Shown here one piece after another: positions 40,033 to 40,143 of a DNA stretch of 40,143 nucleotides; the stretch's first letter is position 1; every line of letters begins with the position of its first letter. Under the pieces are notes generated by a model. The model did not search any database and was not told the origin of the DNA. It worked only from the letters and a program-made list of their open reading frames with translations. The position numbers and the translations under genes are program-made. Source of the DNA: an uncultured Paraglaciecola sp. (GTDB lineage Bacteria > Pseudomonadota > Gammaproteobacteria > Enterobacterales > Alteromonadaceae); the NCBI RefSeq assembly GCF_913020055.1, contig NZ_CAJWCF010000038.1:1-40143 (forward strand), read 5' to 3'.

Positions 40033-40143
40033 ATGTCTAACTCGATCCCAACCGTATCCCATCTAAAGCAACTTGAAGCTGAAAGTATTCATATTTTTCG
40101 CGAAGTGGCGGCTGAATTCGATAACCCAGTGATGTTATATTCT
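40033..40143 (+). CDS. cysD: Sulfate adenylyltransferase subunit 2 (CysD), 5' part
   Basis: The first 37 codons, cut by the window edge. After [10 protein letters not shown] the sequence '[20 protein letters not shown]' and then NPVMLYS match the N-terminus of E. coli CysD closely, just before its PP-loop. CysD with CysN activates sulfate to adenylylsulfate in assimilation. AGAAAG in front of the ATG is a modest ribosome binding site. No CysB-type operator is recognised. Confidence 0.93.
   Translation, partial: MSNSIPTVSHLKQLEAESIHIFREVAAEFDNPVMLYS

Overview
The window looks like chromosomal DNA of a marine gammaproteobacterium of the Alteromonadaceae type (Paraglaciecola, Glaciecola or Alteromonas relatives). 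The basis is the low G+C (about 40% by eye), the ffh / ypjD / yfjD, fadI-fadJ and cysD genes with gammaproteobacterial sequences and order, a Na+/sugar symporter very close to the Vibrio vSGLT pattern, and two large c-di-GMP proteins. The assignment rests on recognised sequence patterns, not on a search.

Layout. 1-63: the first codons of a minus-strand gene behind a near-perfect LexA (SOS) box. 500-3589: a minus-strand three-gene operon for an ABC-2 exporter with a GldG-like accessory protein. 4006-7692: an iron-type alcohol dehydrogenase, a vSGLT-like symporter and a phytanoyl-CoA-dioxygenase-family enzyme. 7748-10015: a membrane PAS/degenerate-GGDEF/EAL protein. 10119-14137: ffh, divergent from ypjD and yfjD. 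14166-14863: a small coiled-coil protein and the phosphohistidine phosphatase SixA. 14997-17753: an M16 (pitrilysin-type) peptidase. 17936-22450: a 1504-residue sensor with 14 propeller blades, Y_Y_Y, two PAS domains, GGDEF and EAL. 22570-22812: a sigma-54-like promoter and a 53-residue putatively exported peptide. 22993-23199: a small membrane protein. 23370-26835: fadI-fadJ behind a FadR/GntR-type operator. 27252-34278: a tightly coupled MoxR / DUF58 / DUF4381 / BatA / BatB-C / BatD operon. 34417-35674: an ECF sigma factor and its DUF3379 partner. 35887-37281: a serpin lipoprotein. 37478-37795: a highly structured intergenic repeat. 37788-39838: elaA and divergent putP. 40033 to the end: the start of cysD.

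How the genes fit together. The Bat operon is an envelope/stress module: a MoxR AAA+ chaperone, a DUF58 protein, membrane-anchored von Willebrand A proteins and BatD. It is followed by a sigma / putative anti-sigma pair. The fad pair is the anaerobic-type beta-oxidation complex and carries its own operator. Two separate membrane sensors act on c-di-GMP: one looks like a phosphodiesterase only, the other is potentially bifunctional. The parts that fit least well with standard annotation are the serpin with an enlarged reactive-loop region, the cruciform-like repeat that runs into the end of elaA, the sigma-54-like small-peptide unit, and the SOS-boxed gene cut by the left edge.
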